Source: Myxococcales bacterium (GTDB taxonomy: Bacteria > Myxococcota_A > Polyangia > Polyangiales > Polyangiaceae). From it: DNA of 64,000 bases. Below, one piece after another: positions 1-7,322 of the stretch. Location of the stretch: the NCBI GenBank assembly GCA_016703425.1, contig JADJCA010000023.1, forward strand, positions 42,863 through 106,862, given 5' to 3'. The stretch's first letter is position 1, and each line of letters begins with the position of its first letter. Both the position numbers and the translations under genes were made by a program. The notes under the pieces were generated by a model. The model worked only from the letters and a program-made list of their open reading frames with translations. It was not told where the DNA came from and did not search any database.

Positions 1-917
1 CCGTTCGGTAGGAAGAAGGTGTAGGCCGTCTTCGTCAGCGAGATCGACGGATCGCCCACGTACTCGCCGAAGAGCTTTTCTTCCCCGGACGCGAGTCGCA
101 TGAGTTGCTGACCGGTGACTTGGCGTCCGCCCTGCGATAGCCCCTTGATCGTGACCCAGCCAGAGCCGGAGAGCCCGCCGGAGTATTGGACGTAGGGCGA
201 GCTCGAGTCTCGGACCACGACGGGGCATTCGGGAAGCTCACGCACGGGAGCGCGGAGCACACCCAGGCGACGCTGCGCGGGAGCGCCCAGCCGAACGTCG
301 GTGACTTGGCCGCCGCTCACCACGACGTCTTGTCCGTCGAAGACGCCGTAGGTCAGGTGATACGTGCCGGGGACCGTCGGGATGGTTACCCCGAGCTCGT
401 TTTGGGGATAGAGGCGACCCGACGGCAGCGGCGTCGGGAACTTCCACTCGAGCTTGTCGCGGAACGTCGAGCCACCCGCCCAAGCGGGATTCCAAACGCC
501 CACCTCGGTGCCCCACGCGACCTTTGAGAAGTCCGGTGCGGCGCCAACCTTGACGGCGCCGAGCGCGAAGGTGACCGTCGTTCCCGCTTTCACCAGCGGG
601 CCGGCGGCGACGTTGCCCCATCGGTTGGTGAGCTCCAGGCGCACGATGCCTTCCTTCGTCGCGAAGGACTGATTCAAGACCATCGGCATCGAAACCTCGC
701 CGCGCCCCTGCTCCCACGGCAGGGTGACCCGCGCGTTGTCGTAGCCCTTAAGGTCCACCGGCGATGTGATGATCAATTTGCCCGGGGTCGTGTCGGTCCC
801 GCCAGGCTTGACCCGGTACTCGTCCTCCGTCGTGCCGCCCTCGTCCCCCGCATCGGCGGAACAAGCCACGGTGCCGAGCGCGAACGACGAGACAAGCAGC
901 AGCGGCGGAACCTTCAT
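1..917 (-). CDS. Lipoprotein, unknown function, 3' end outside window
   Basis: A reading frame starts with ATG at 917 and stays open to the left edge of the window, so the C-terminus lies outside. The first 20 residues form a lipoprotein signal peptide with the lipobox TVAC (Cys at residue 19), followed by an acidic Asp/Glu/Gly/Thr linker (SADAGDEGGTTEDE). The rest (about 305 residues visible) looks like beta-rich secreted domains, with phrases such as LTNRWGNVAAGP and TIPTVPGTYHLTYGVFDG that recall an immunoglobulin-like fold; this is an impression, not a family match. Third codon positions are strongly GC. It diverges from the small lipoprotein gene at 1204. Predicted to be exported and lipid-anchored. 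Confidence 0.8.
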   Translation of the reverse strand, partial: MKVPPLLLVSSFALGTVACSADAGDEGGTTEDEYRVKPGGTDTTPGKLIITSPVDLKGYDNARVTLPWEQGRGEVSMPMVLNQSFATKEGIVRLELTNRWGNVAAGPLVKAGTTVTFALGAVKVGAAPDFSKVAWGTEVGVWNPAWAGGSTFRDKLEWKFPTPLPSGRLYPQNELGVTIPTVPGTYHLTYGVFDGQDVVVSGGQVTDVRLGAPAQRRLGVLRAPVRELPECPVVVRDSSSPYVQYSGGLSGSGWVTIKGLSQGGRQVTGQQLMRLASGEEKLFGEYVGDPSISLTKTAYTFFLPN

Positions 918-1076
918 GTCGGCGCTTACGGCGCGAGAGGCGACTGGCTTCCCCGCTCCCGTGTCGCGGGCCGTTTTGCCCCCGCGGATGACCCGCAGTG
1001 GCCCTGTTGGAGGGCCAATTCAGCCTGCCCCGTCGAGGGAGCGCCCGCACCCGCGAGCCGGCGACTCTCCCCAGCC

Positions 1077-1094
1077 CGCGCGCGCGCGCACACA
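1077..1094. repeat. Alternating CG/CA tract in divergent intergenic region
   Basis: The 286-base space between the two divergent lipoprotein genes contains an uninterrupted alternating pyrimidine-purine tract, mostly CG steps ending in CA steps. Such tracts can adopt left-handed DNA in principle; whether it matters here is unknown. Nothing else clear is seen in this spacer. Confidence 0.5.
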
Positions 1095-1203
1095 GCCCGC
1101 GCGCGACCCTGGGAGGTTCACTGAAATCCGCAGGCGCGCGCCCTGCCGCCCGGTGGCATTGCGGTTGCGTAGGAGGGCTCACCACCTGAAAGGACTCCCT
1201 CAA

Positions 1204-1533
1204 ATGTCGACCATCCGCGTCTCCTCCGCCTCCCTCATTGCCCTGCTGTTGACCCTCGGCGCCGGCTGCGCCGGCTCCGCCGAAAGCCCGTCAGAAGACT
1301 CGCCCACTGAGGGCGCGGCGCACGAGAGCGAGGGCGCTGAGATTGGGCAGGCGAAGTCCGCGCTTCGGGCCTCTGGCGGTCTCAGCGCCGACGGCGACTC
1401 GTGCACCGTGCGGACAAACCCCGACGGCACGACGGTTCCGGGGACCGTGAGTGGCCTCGAGTGCTGCGCCACGGCAGACTCGAAAGACTGCGTCATCATC
1501 CTCAAGCCGTTTCCGGGCGTCTTTCGGCGCTGA
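1204..1533 (+). CDS. Small Cys-containing lipoprotein
   Basis: A 109-residue protein. The ATG at 1204 is chosen because an AAAGGA ribosome-binding site lies just upstream and because a lipoprotein signal peptide starts exactly there (hydrophobic stretch ending in the lipobox GAGC). A long low-complexity acidic linker (Ser/Glu/Pro/Ala) follows, then a compact C-terminal part with four cysteines (CTVRTNPDG ... LECCATADSKDC) that may form disulfides outside the cytoplasm. I do not recognise the family. It resembles the gene at 6402 in plan (lipobox, linker, short Cys module), though not in sequence. Confidence 0.75.
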   Translation: MSTIRVSSASLIALLLTLGAGCAGSAESPSEDSPTEGAAHESEGAEIGQAKSALRASGGLSADGDSCTVRTNPDGTTVPGTVSGLECCATADSKDCVIILKPFPGVFRR

Positions 1534-1582
1534 GCGAAGGCCGGCGAAGGCGTGCGAGCCTCGCGGGAGATCGGCTGGCCGC

Positions 1583-2374
1583 TCAGCGCGCCTTGCAGCG
1601 GAGCGTCGCGACGTGAATCTCCTGCCCATTCTCCGTCGAGACCACCTCACCGGTCGTTCCACGAACGCGCACGACGTGCGTGAGGTCGCCGTCGCGCACG
1701 ACGCGGGCGTCGAGGCCCTCGGCCGATGGCGTGATGGTGACGGCGTCGCCGTCCTTCGTGCTGAAGGCTGACGAACCAATCCACAACTCCATGAAGCCGT
1801 TGTCGGGTGCACGATAGAAATCGACGGAGGGGTACTCATCCACCGAGAAGCTCTCCTCGAAGATCGTCATGTCGTCGACCGCCGTCGCCTTGCAGTCTCC
1901 GACGAGGGCCTTCGTGCCGTCCGCGGCCTCCACCAGGCGAACCTCCGTGCGCGGCGCTCCTTCGCGATCGATCTGGAGCTGGAGTCTGCCGTCGTCGTCG
2001 TTCCGGTAGCGATAGGTCTCCACCTGGCCGTCGCCGGTCTTGAAGTGGAGGAGCGTGCGCGTGAACTCGGGCATCGGCTTGGTGGAGGTCGTGAACGTGC
2101 CGGTGGTCTTTCGCGTCGCGAGGCGGCGCCCTTCCTTCTTCCACTCGGTGCGCTCGAAGGTGCCTACGGCGCCTTCAGCGCCTTCCTTCAAGACGAGGCG
2201 CTTCACGAGGCCGTCGCGACCCGGGTACCGGTATTCGAAGGTCCCGAAGCGAACCTTTGCGGTCGCGGCGCTCTCGCCCGTTAGGGCCCCCTGCGCGTTT
2301 TCGTCGTCGCTCGAGGACGCCGGGGCACACGCGAACGCCCCGAGGGCAACCGTAAAGACCATGGCTCGGATCAT
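1583..2374 (-). CDS. Lipoprotein, unknown function
   Basis: A 263-residue protein with a short lipoprotein signal (MIRAMVFTVALGAFAC, Cys at residue 16) followed by a Ser/Asp linker. The mature part is beta-rich with regularly spaced charged strands (for example YRYPGRDGLVKRL, VETYRYRNDDDGRLQLQID), like a repeated antiparallel sheet; two cysteines near residues 160 and 260 could pair. No enzyme motif was seen. Convergent with the gene at 1204. Likely anchored in the envelope; function unknown. Confidence 0.75.
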   Translation of the reverse strand: MIRAMVFTVALGAFACAPASSSDDENAQGALTGESAATAKVRFGTFEYRYPGRDGLVKRLVLKEGAEGAVGTFERTEWKKEGRRLATRKTTGTFTTSTKPMPEFTRTLLHFKTGDGQVETYRYRNDDDGRLQLQIDREGAPRTEVRLVEAADGTKALVGDCKATAVDDMTIFEESFSVDEYPSVDFYRAPDNGFMELWIGSSAFSTKDGDAVTITPSAEGLDARVVRDGDLTHVVRVRGTTGEVVSTENGQEIHVATLRCKAR

Positions 2375-2606
2375 GGCGTCCGCGGGTGCACGTGATGTGC
2401 CGCGGCAGGGGCCCGAAATTTCGCGCGCCGGCGAGCGCGCCTGTGTCCCGCGGAGGGCTTCTATCGATCGCGTTCGGGGGGACGTGGGATCCGGTACGTA
2501 AAACTCCAGTCCTTGAGCGCACCGCGTAACGCTCGGCGGCGTCAGACGTGACCCGAGGGTAACGGGCCGGCGACGCCAACGAGGCCAACGGCGAACGAAC
2601 GCGCGC

Positions 2607-4841
2607 CTAGTTCTTCTTCGGGGGCGCGGCCGCCTTGGCGAAGCCGCGCTTGCGCATGAGCGCCTTGGTGTCGACGTCGCGCCCGCGAAACGAGCGGTAC
2701 CCTACTGCAGGATCGACCGTGTCGCCGACCGAGAGCACGTGCTTGACGAGTCGCTCCGCGACGGCAGCGTCGTAGGGACCTTTGCCTTCCGTGAAAGCCT
2801 CAAAGGCGTCGGCCGTGATCGCGTCCGACCAGAGGTAGCTGTAGTAGCCCGCCGAGTAGCTGTCGCCGGCGAAGACGTGGTTGAACTGCGGCGTCCTGTG
2901 ACGCATCACGATCTCCTTGGGCATGCCGAGCTCGGTGAGGGTCTTCTTCTCGAAGGCGTCGGCGTCGACGTCCCTGTCGCCTTCGAGGTGGAGCTTCATG
3001 TCGATGAGCGCCGCGCTCAGGTATTCGACGGTGGAAAAGCCCTGGTTGAACGTCTTGCTCCTCTCGAGCTTGGCGGAGAGCTCCTTGGGCATGGCCTTGC
3101 CCGTCTCATGGTGCAGCGCGAACTTCGAGAGCACCTCGGGCGTCGAGAGCCAGTGCTCGAGGAGCTGCGAAGGAAACTCGACGTAGTCGCGCGCGACGCG
3201 CGTGCCGGCGAGCGACGGATAGGTGACGTTTGACATGAGCCCGTGCACGGCGTGGCCGAACTCGTGGAAGAGCGTCTGCGCGTCGTCCCAGCTCACGAGC
3301 ACCGGTTCGCCGGGCTTGCCCTTCACGAAGTTTGCGTTGTTGCTCACGATGGTGGTGACGTCGCCCTTCATCCGCTCTTGCGCGCGGTAGGCGTTCATCC
3401 ACGCGCCGGATTTCTTGCCGGGACGCGCGTAGGGGTCGAAATACCAAAGGCCGACGTGTTTGCCGGCGCGCGTCTTCACCTCCCAGACGCGCACGTCGGG
3501 GTGGTACACCGGCACGTCACTGATCGGCGAAAAGACGATGCCGAAGAGCTCGCCGGCGACCCAGAACATGCCTTCGCGGAGCTTGTCCATCTGCAGGTAC
3601 GCCTTCACCTCGTCGCCATCGAGGGCGTACTTCGCTTTGCGCACCTTCTCCGCGTAGAAGCGGTAGTCCCAGGGGGCGATCTTGCGCTTCAAGCCCTCCT
3701 TGTCGGCGATGGCCTGCATCGCCGCGACCTCTTCGCGCACGCGGCCCGTGGCCGCGGGCCACACGTCTTGCATCAGGGCCATGGCGCGCTCCGGCGTCGC
3801 CGCCATCGTGTTTTCGAGGCGCCAGTGGGCGTGCGTCTTGTAGCCGAGGAGCTTGGCCCGCTCCGCGCGGAGCTTCAGGATCTCGGCGATGTTCTTCTTC
3901 GTGTCGTGGGCGTCGCCGTTGTCGCCGCGCTTGATGAAGTTCTTCCAAACCTTCTCGCGGAGCTCGCCGCGTGTCGATGTCGTGAGGAACGGCTCGACCG
4001 ACGAGCGCGTATTGGTGATGGCCCACTTGCCCTTCTGACTGCGCGCTTCGGCCGCGGCGGCAGCGCCGGCGCGTACCGAAGGCGAGAGGCCTGCGAGGTC
4101 GGCCTCGCTCTCGAGCCAGGTGATGAAGCCTTCTTCGTCGGCAAGGACCTTTTGGCTGAAGTCTGTGTAGAGCGACGCCAGGCGTCCGTTGATGGCGCGC
4201 ACGCGCGTCTTCGCCGCGAGGTCGAGCTTCGCGCCGGCGCGGACGAAGTTCGTGTAGCGCTTCCACGTCAGGCGCTGCTGCTCCGGCGTGAGCTTCGCCT
4301 TCTCGGGAGCGTTGTAGACCGCTTCGATGCGCGCGAAGAGCTTTTCGTTCTGCGTGATCTCGTCGGTGAAGGCCGCGAGCTTGGGGGCCATCTCGCGTTC
4401 GATGGCTTGAAACGCTGCGTCGGCCATCGCCGACGACCAGATTCCGTAGAGCGTCATGACACGATCAAAAGCGCGCCCCGCGTCTTCGAAGGCGACGAGG
4501 GTGTTCTCGAAGGAGGCCGGCGCGGCGTTGTCCGTGATGGCCGAGATGTCGCGGCGCATCTCGTTCATGGCGGCGTCGAGCGCTGGCGCGAGGTGCGCGA
4601 CCTTGACCGTGTCGAACGGGGGGACGCCGCCGTGCGGGCCGGTCCAAGCGTTGAGCAACATGTTGTCCTTTCCCACGGCGCGAGGCGCCGAGGTGGGAGC
4701 GGTTGTTGAGGCAGGCTTAGGTGACGCCGCCGTGGCTGCAGCGGCTGGCGCTTCAGACGGCGCACTCGGCGCCGCGGCACAAGCCGCGAGAACGGGAACG
4801 AGCGACAGAACGAGGGCGGGGAGGGCGGAGAGCTTGCGCAT
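2607..4841 (-). CDS. dcp: M3 family metallopeptidase (peptidyl-dipeptidase Dcp-like), lipoprotein
   Basis: A 744-residue zinc peptidase of family M3. The HEFGHAVHG signature near residue 524 supplies two zinc-ligand histidines and the catalytic glutamate; about 25 residues later VEFPSQLLEHW carries the third-ligand glutamate. The N-terminal part from about residue 75 (NAWTGPHGGVPPFDTVK) is the usual helical cap that limits M3 enzymes to short peptides. Length is a little over the usual 680 because of an N-terminal lipoprotein signal (lipobox LAAC) and an Ala/Pro/Ser-rich linker, so the enzyme is probably anchored in the envelope and trims peptides there rather than in the cytosol. The Dcp assignment rather than oligopeptidase A is by overall similarity and less certain. 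It diverges from the serpin gene at 4963. Confidence 0.93.
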   Translation of the reverse strand: MRKLSALPALVLSLVPVLAACAAAPSAPSEAPAAAATAASPKPASTTAPTSAPRAVGKDNMLLNAWTGPHGGVPPFDTVKVAHLAPALDAAMNEMRRDISAITDNAAPASFENTLVAFEDAGRAFDRVMTLYGIWSSAMADAAFQAIEREMAPKLAAFTDEITQNEKLFARIEAVYNAPEKAKLTPEQQRLTWKRYTNFVRAGAKLDLAAKTRVRAINGRLASLYTDFSQKVLADEEGFITWLESEADLAGLSPSVRAGAAAAAEARSQKGKWAITNTRSSVEPFLTTSTRGELREKVWKNFIKRGDNGDAHDTKKNIAEILKLRAERAKLLGYKTHAHWRLENTMAATPERAMALMQDVWPAATGRVREEVAAMQAIADKEGLKRKIAPWDYRFYAEKVRKAKYALDGDEVKAYLQMDKLREGMFWVAGELFGIVFSPISDVPVYHPDVRVWEVKTRAGKHVGLWYFDPYARPGKKSGAWMNAYRAQERMKGDVTTIVSNNANFVKGKPGEPVLVSWDDAQTLFHEFGHAVHGLMSNVTYPSLAGTRVARDYVEFPSQLLEHWLSTPEVLSKFALHHETGKAMPKELSAKLERSKTFNQGFSTVEYLSAALIDMKLHLEGDRDVDADAFEKKTLTELGMPKEIVMRHRTPQFNHVFAGDSYSAGYYSYLWSDAITADAFEAFTEGKGPYDAAVAERLVKHVLSVGDTVDPAVGYRSFRGRDVDTKALMRKRGFAKAAAPPKKN

Positions 4842-4962
4842 GGCGCGCGCACTATAGGGTGTCTCGGCGCCTCGCGCCGCTCAGGATCATCGCGAGTGCG
4901 GGCGCGCTCGGATACGGTGGAATCGCGCGCCGCAGGGGCGCGTTCTTCTACCCACGAGCTCC

Positions 4963-6273
4963 ATGACGCACCGCTGCTGCCTCACGCTTGCCACCGCCGC
5001 ATTGGGTCTCGCTCTCGCCGCGCTCACCGGCGGCTGCGACGTGCTCACTTCGAAGGCGGGACCGAGCGCGCCGTCGACGGGGCCCAGCCCGGCCCCACCC
5101 AAGGAGAAGATCGCCATGCCCGACAAGAGCGAGGTCACGCGTGCCGGCGCGAGCATCAACGCCTTCGGCGCAAGCCTCTATGGCGGGCTCGCGAAGCGAC
5201 CCGGCAACCTCGCCTTTTCTCCCACGAGCGTCGAAGCCGCGTTGGCCATGACGCTCGGTGGCGCGAAGGGCGAGACGGCGAAAGAGATGGGGCAGGTGCT
5301 TCGTCTCACGGGCGACGACGGAGTGCTCGTTGGCGCGCTGCTCCGGGCCCTCGAGTCGCCGGGCCGCTCGCTCACGCTGAACGTCGCCAACCGACTGTTT
5401 GGCGAGAAGAGCTTCGCGTTCGAGAAGCCGTTTCTCGAAAAGACGCGGGCCGCCTTCGGCGCACCGCTTGAACCGGTCGATTTCGTCGGCTCGTCCGATG
5501 CAGCTCGCGTGCACATCAACGGGTGGGTTGCCGAGGTGACCGCCCGCCGCATCAGCGATCTCCTGCCTCCGCCGGCCATCAACGGCTCGACGCGCATGGT
5601 CCTCGTGAACGCGCTCTACTTCCTCGCCGAGTGGCAGTCGCCGTTCAAGAAGGAGTCGACAGCGCCGCGGCCCTTCAAGGCGTTTGGGACCACCGACAAG
5701 GCGGTGCCGATGATGCACCAGCGCCTCACGAGCGCCATCGTGTCGGTCGATGGCGCGAAGGTGCTCAAGCTCGCGTACAAGGGCGGCGAAGCCGCGATGA
5801 TTCTCGCTTTGCCGGACGCCGTCGACGGGCTCGCCGCGCTCGAGGGTAAGCTCGCGGGGGCGAAGCTCGACGAGTGGCAGAAGGCGCTCGCCAGCGCGGC
5901 ACCGCAAGAGGTCGACGTCGCCCTCCCGAAGTTCAAGGTTGAGCCGGCGGCGCCGGTCTTGCTCTCCGAGGAGCTCAAGCGGCTCGGCATGCCGCTCGCG
6001 TTCGACGCCGAACGAGCCGACTTCACGGGCATCGGCGTGCCGCCCAACGCCAAAAATCGACTCTACATCTCGGAGGTCTTCCACAAGGCCTTCGTGAAGG
6101 TTGACGAGAAGGGCACCGAGGCGGCCGCGGCGACAGCGGTCGTGATGGCGGAAGGCGGCGGCATGCCGCCGAAGGCGCTCGCCTTCAAGGCCGATCACCC
6201 CTTCATGTTCTTCATCGTCGACAAGACCTCCGGCGCGGCGCTCTTCGCGGGGCGCGTCGTCGATCCTTCGTGA
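4963..6273 (+). CDS. Serpin family protease inhibitor, lipoprotein
   Basis: A 436-residue serpin. The signal peptide ends in the lipobox TGGC and a Pro/Ser/Ala linker follows, so the inhibitor is lipid-anchored outside the cytoplasm. The serpin fold runs from about residue 60 (NLAFSPTSVEAALAMTLGGA) to the end, with NALYFLAEWQSPF in the middle and HPFMFFIVD near the C-terminus. The reactive loop begins about residue 382 with EKGTEAAAATAVV: the hinge has Gly, Thr and a run of alanines, which is the pattern of serpins able to insert the loop and trap proteases. The scissile bond falls near AEGGGMPP, so P1 is probably Gly, suggesting an elastase- or subtilisin-like target (inference). It is divergent from an envelope metallopeptidase, but serpins normally act on serine or cysteine proteases, so that enzyme is not the obvious target. 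Confidence 0.95.
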   Translation: MTHRCCLTLATAALGLALAALTGGCDVLTSKAGPSAPSTGPSPAPPKEKIAMPDKSEVTRAGASINAFGASLYGGLAKRPGNLAFSPTSVEAALAMTLGGAKGETAKEMGQVLRLTGDDGVLVGALLRALESPGRSLTLNVANRLFGEKSFAFEKPFLEKTRAAFGAPLEPVDFVGSSDAARVHINGWVAEVTARRISDLLPPPAINGSTRMVLVNALYFLAEWQSPFKKESTAPRPFKAFGTTDKAVPMMHQRLTSAIVSVDGAKVLKLAYKGGEAAMILALPDAVDGLAALEGKLAGAKLDEWQKALASAAPQEVDVALPKFKVEPAAPVLLSEELKRLGMPLAFDAERADFTGIGVPPNAKNRLYISEVFHKAFVKVDEKGTEAAAATAVVMAEGGGMPPKALAFKADHPFMFFIVDKTSGAALFAGRVVDPS

Positions 6274-6401
6274 GCGATGCAGGGTGTAGAGAGACGCCAA
6301 CCCGAACGAGAATTCTTTGGGGAGGGCGATCAACCTCCGCCGCGCCGGACAAATCCATGTGCGGCGCCGCAGGGAGCGGTCGACCGCCAAGGAACTCCGC
6401 A

Positions 6402-6668
6402 ATGAACCGACTCACGCTTCTGCTCGCATCCGTCTTGGCCCTCGGCGCCGTCGCCTGTTCGGGGGACCCGCCGCCGGACTCAGAAAATGTCGACGAGAGC
6501 GTTCCGACGCTGGAATCCGCGACCGTGGAGCCGACCGCCGTGTGCCCCATTATGTGGTACTGCCAGCGGACCGGAGGCTACTACAGCGTCAACACGACCT
6601 GCACCGCTGCCTGTGGCGGGACGTGCTACCGCCGCGAGCGGTACACCGGCGGCTGCATGCCGCGCTGA
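6402..6668 (+). CDS. Small Cys-rich lipoprotein
   Basis: An 88-residue protein. The ATG at 6402 is preceded by AAGGAA about eight bases upstream and starts a lipoprotein signal peptide (lipobox AVAC, Cys at residue 19). After an acidic linker the last 40 residues hold six cysteines (CPIMWYCQRTGGYY ... TCTAACGGTCYRR ... GC), a spacing that suggests three disulfides in a small extracellular module. Longer in-frame extensions upstream have no signal peptide or ribosome-binding site and were rejected. Family not recognised. Confidence 0.75.
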   Translation: MNRLTLLLASVLALGAVACSGDPPPDSENVDESVPTLESATVEPTAVCPIMWYCQRTGGYYSVNTTCTAACGGTCYRRERYTGGCMPR

Positions 6669-6865
6669 GCGCTTGCCACTTCGGGGCGACCGCCCGCTGG
6701 CCGCGACTTAGGTCGGCCGATGGCAAGCTGCGTTCCGGCGGCGTCGAGTGCCTGTCGACGGACGTGGTCGCGGGCGGTGCGCTCTGTTTCCAGGGCGAGC
6801 GGAGCGCGAAGCCGCGCGTTCGGCTGGCGCGGCTCAAGCAGGCACCACGAGACTGCCGCTGGTCT

Positions 6866-7045
6866 CTACGTCAGCGCTGCCGGCAGGCGAGCCGCGTCGG
6901 CGCGGAGGTCGTGGAGGTCGTGGAGGTCGGCGTACGCGTCGACCTTGGTGCGAACCGCCGCGAGGCGCGCTTGCCGCTCCGCCGCGGGGTCGGTCGTAGG
7001 CTTGAGCTTCAGGCTGGCTGCGACCTGGCGCTCAACGACCGCCAT
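6866..7045 (-). pseudogene. Remnant reading frame in a 650-base gap
   Basis: The gap from 6669 to 7322 holds no convincing complete gene. On the minus strand one frame, open from about 7118 down to a TAG at 6866, has coding-like third positions and reads like the C-terminal end of a helical protein (VERQVAASLKLKPTTDP ... ERQARLAAVRTKVDAYADL, then a triplicated DLH/DLR step). An in-frame TGA sits directly before it, and the first usable ATG is at 7045, giving 59 residues. It could be a very short gene or the end of a decayed or frameshifted one. Confidence 0.35.
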
Positions 7046-7322
7046 GAAATGGGCGGACGCTTCCGCGACGTCGCCTTGCGCAAGAGCGCGAGCGCGAAGA
7101 AGCCGCGGTGGATCGGCGTGAGGGTGTCAATTCGGGAACGACGACGGTGGTGGGCGCACGAGACGAGGCTGTCCTGCGTGACTTCGCGATGCCAGGGTCC
7201 CTTGGGGACCGTGGAGGCGCGCTTCCGGGGGCGCTGACACAAGGACGGGGCACCCCGCGGCGTAAGATTCCGTTTGCGGATCGGCTCCGCGGCGCCACGA
7301 TGGCGGACTCGCCGGTCGTCGC

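Noticed and set aside
3243..4709. 488-codon plus-strand open frame opposite the M3 peptidase gene
   Set aside because: It is the mirror frame of a clear zinc-peptidase gene; its amino-acid make-up (His/Arg/Leu/Val-rich) is that of antisense to GC-biased codons.
4948..6402. 484-codon minus-strand open frame opposite the serpin
   Set aside because: The plus strand encodes a complete serpin; the minus frame is Arg-rich antisense shadow.
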